A stretch of 64,000 bases of DNA, taken from assembly GCF_002304225.1 (NCBI RefSeq), contig NZ_NSLB01000001.1, positions 372,001-436,000 on the forward strand, given 5' to 3'. A program made the translations under genes and the position numbers. Of the stretch, positions 62,637 through 64,000 are shown one piece after another. The first letter of the stretch is position 1. Each line of letters starts with the position of its first letter. Below the pieces are notes generated by a model. It worked only from the letters and a program-made list of their open reading frames with translations. It ran no database searches and had not been told where the DNA came from. The stretch is from Pseudomonas sp. HAR-UPW-AIA-41 (GTDB lineage Bacteria; Pseudomonadota; Gammaproteobacteria; Pseudomonadales; Pseudomonadaceae).

Positions 62637-64000
62637 TTACTGGCGCAGGTCGATGGCGCGTGCGCCCTGACCGTCGAACAGGCGATCCGGCGAGGTTGGC
62701 AGCACGGCACGGCTGGCATCGCGGCTCTCGTCGCCGAGGATACGGATGTCGCTGTACTTCTTGCCTGACAGTGCCGCCAGGCCGGCGCTGTCACGAACCA
62801 GACTGGGACGCAGGAAGACCATCAGGTTGCGCTTGATGTGCGAGTCCTTGGTCGAGCGGAACAGCCGGCCGATCAGTGGCAGGTCGCCGAGCAGCGGAAC
62901 CTTGGAGTCGGCTTGCGTGACATCGTCCTGAATCAGGCCGCCGAGCACCACCACCTGACCGTCCTCGGCGAGGATGGTGCTCTTGATCGAGCGCTTGTTG
63001 GTCACCAGGTCGACGGCCTGCGAGTTGAGCGAGGTGCTTGGGGCAATCGAGGAAATTTCCTGCTCGATCTCCAGGCGCAGGACGCGGCCTTCATTGATGT
63101 GCGGGGTGACCTTGAGTGTCACACCGATATCTTTGCGTTCGATGGTGGTGAACGGGTTGCTCGCGCCATCGGTGGCGGTGGTGTAGGAGCCGGTCTGGAA
63201 GGGCACGTTCTGGCCGACCAGAATTTCAGCCTTCTGGTTGTCCAGAGTGAGCAGGCTCGGTGTAGACAGCAGGTTGCTCTTGCTGTTGGCCGACAGTGCC
63301 GTGATCAGCGCACCGAAGTTGTCGGTGCCGATGCCGATGATGGCGCCGTCGGGGAGAGTGGTGTTTTCCGGAATCTTGTCGTTGGCGATGGCATTGATGA
63401 TGGTGCCCACCGACAGGCCGGTGTTACCAAAATTGACGCCGCCCAGGCCGCCGGTACTGCCGCGGGCATCAACGGCCCACTGTACGCCCAAGGCGTCGGT
63501 GATATCGCCGGCGACTTCGACGATGGCCGCCTCGACCAGCACCTGAGCACGCGGCACATCGAGCTGGCGCACGATATCTTCAAGCGTCGCGACCATGTCT
63601 GGCTCGGCCAGCAGCACCAGTGCGTTGAGGCTCTCGTCGGCGCGAATCATGATGTTCTGTGGCTTGCCGGCCGCTTCGCCACCGCCATCGGCTTGTTTCA
63701 GCTGTTCGGAAATATCGCCGAGGGTTTCGGCCAGGGATTTGGCATCGTTGTGGCGCAGACGAATCACGCGGGTGTTGGCCGAGCGCTCGGTCGGTGTGTC
63801 GAGCGACTGGGCCAGACCTACCAGCCGGGCGCGAGCCTGCGGTGGGCCGAGCAGGATCAGACGATTGGTGCGGGTGTCGGCGATGACCTGGGTGCCGCTT
63901 GTGCCTTTGCTCTGGCCACGGGCCACGGCATTGTTGAGTACTTCGGCGGCATCCACCACCCAGGCGTGGCGCAGGTTGAGCACGCTGTAATCATGCTCGC
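62637..64000 (-). CDS. gspD: Type II secretion secretin GspD/XcpQ, C-terminal part (cut by the window edge)
   Basis: 454 residues are visible in an open frame that continues beyond 64000 (EHDYSV precedes an internal GTG at 63983). Part of the N-domains (TQVIADTRTNRLILLGPPQAR; NIMIRADESLNALVLLAEP) and the complete secretin homology domain (VEAAIVEVAGD; NLLSTPSLLTLDNQKAEILV; VVVLGGLIQDD; PLLGDLPLIGRLF) are present. The C-terminal tail is short. It would form the outer-membrane pore of a type II secretion system. Neighbours beyond the edge are presumably other gsp/xcp genes. A role as a pilus secretin is unlikely because the repeat pattern is GspD-like. Confidence 0.93.
   Translation of the reverse strand, partial: EHDYSVLNLRHAWVVDAAEVLNNAVARGQSKGTSGTQVIADTRTNRLILLGPPQARARLVGLAQSLDTPTERSANTRVIRLRHNDAKSLAETLGDISEQLKQADGGGEAAGKPQNIMIRADESLNALVLLAEPDMVATLEDIVRQLDVPRAQVLVEAAIVEVAGDITDALGVQWAVDARGSTGGLGGVNFGNTGLSVGTIINAIANDKIPENTTLPDGAIIGIGTDNFGALITALSANSKSNLLSTPSLLTLDNQKAEILVGQNVPFQTGSYTTATDGASNPFTTIERKDIGVTLKVTPHINEGRVLRLEIEQEISSIAPSTSLNSQAVDLVTNKRSIKSTILAEDGQVVVLGGLIQDDVTQADSKVPLLGDLPLIGRLFRSTKDSHIKRNLMVFLRPSLVRDSAGLAALSGKKYSDIRILGDESRDASRAVLPTSPDRLFDGQGARAIDLRQ

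Overview
The window is a 64 kb piece of a GC-rich gammaproteobacterial chromosome, almost certainly a Pseudomonas. Several blocks have the order I recall from P. aeruginosa: leuC-leuD-leuB-asd-usg-fimV-truA-trpF-accD-folC-dedD-cvpA-purF-metZ, and LysR/HlyD/MFS next to gltX followed by paired Ala/Glu tRNAs. The chromosomal integron at the left edge points to the groups where such integrons are common (stutzeri, alcaligenes or mendocina type). I cannot name the species.

Layout. 1-2227: the attI-proximal end of an integron. The integrase gene intI reads rightward. Three complete cassettes and the start of a fourth read leftward, separated by near-identical attC sites, and the attI region carries a 34-bp inverted repeat. 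2234-8402: an AraC-type regulator facing a four-gene acyl-CoA module (acyl-CoA dehydrogenase, amidohydrolase-fold protein, AMP-forming acyl-CoA ligase, racemase-like CaiB/BaiF protein), probably for a branched or unusual acid. 8410-11279: housekeeping genes sprT, a Yip1-family membrane protein, a DnaJ-related protein and ttcA. 11336-17142: an EmrAB-like efflux operon with a divergent LysR regulator, gltX, and a duplicated tRNA-Ala/tRNA-Glu array with a strong sigma70 promoter and a terminator.

17240-20899: a compact Entner-Doudoroff operon, pgl-edd-eda, ending in an overlapping thioesterase gene. 20903-24465: a VOC / Old Yellow Enzyme / zinc-type reductase operon with a divergent LysR regulator, likely for electrophile or quinone detoxification. 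24551-32240: dusC, a PuuB-like amine oxidase, a cytosolic GH5 beta-glucanase-like enzyme, an ABC-fold membrane protein whose ATPase motifs are ruined, glucokinase, and an RluA-type pseudouridine synthase. 32228-35878: a soluble six-PAS GGDEF-EAL protein.

35998-53459: the conserved core run of leucine biosynthesis, asd, usg, fimV, truA, trpF, accD, folC, dedD, cvpA, purF and metZ, all rightward behind a divergent LysR gene. 53591-64000: a membrane HD-GYP protein with a large insertion, a MalT-type LuxR regulator, a 914-residue animal-type heme peroxidase, and, convergent with it, the C-terminal part of a type II secretion secretin that runs off the right edge.

The strongest leads are the integron array with unknown cassette proteins and a palindromic attI, the pseudo-ATPase ABC protein co-transcribed with glucokinase, the metal-ligand-poor amidohydrolase in the acyl-CoA module, and the animal-type peroxidase between a MalT-type regulator and a secretin gene. 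I see no CRISPR array, prophage or insertion sequence.
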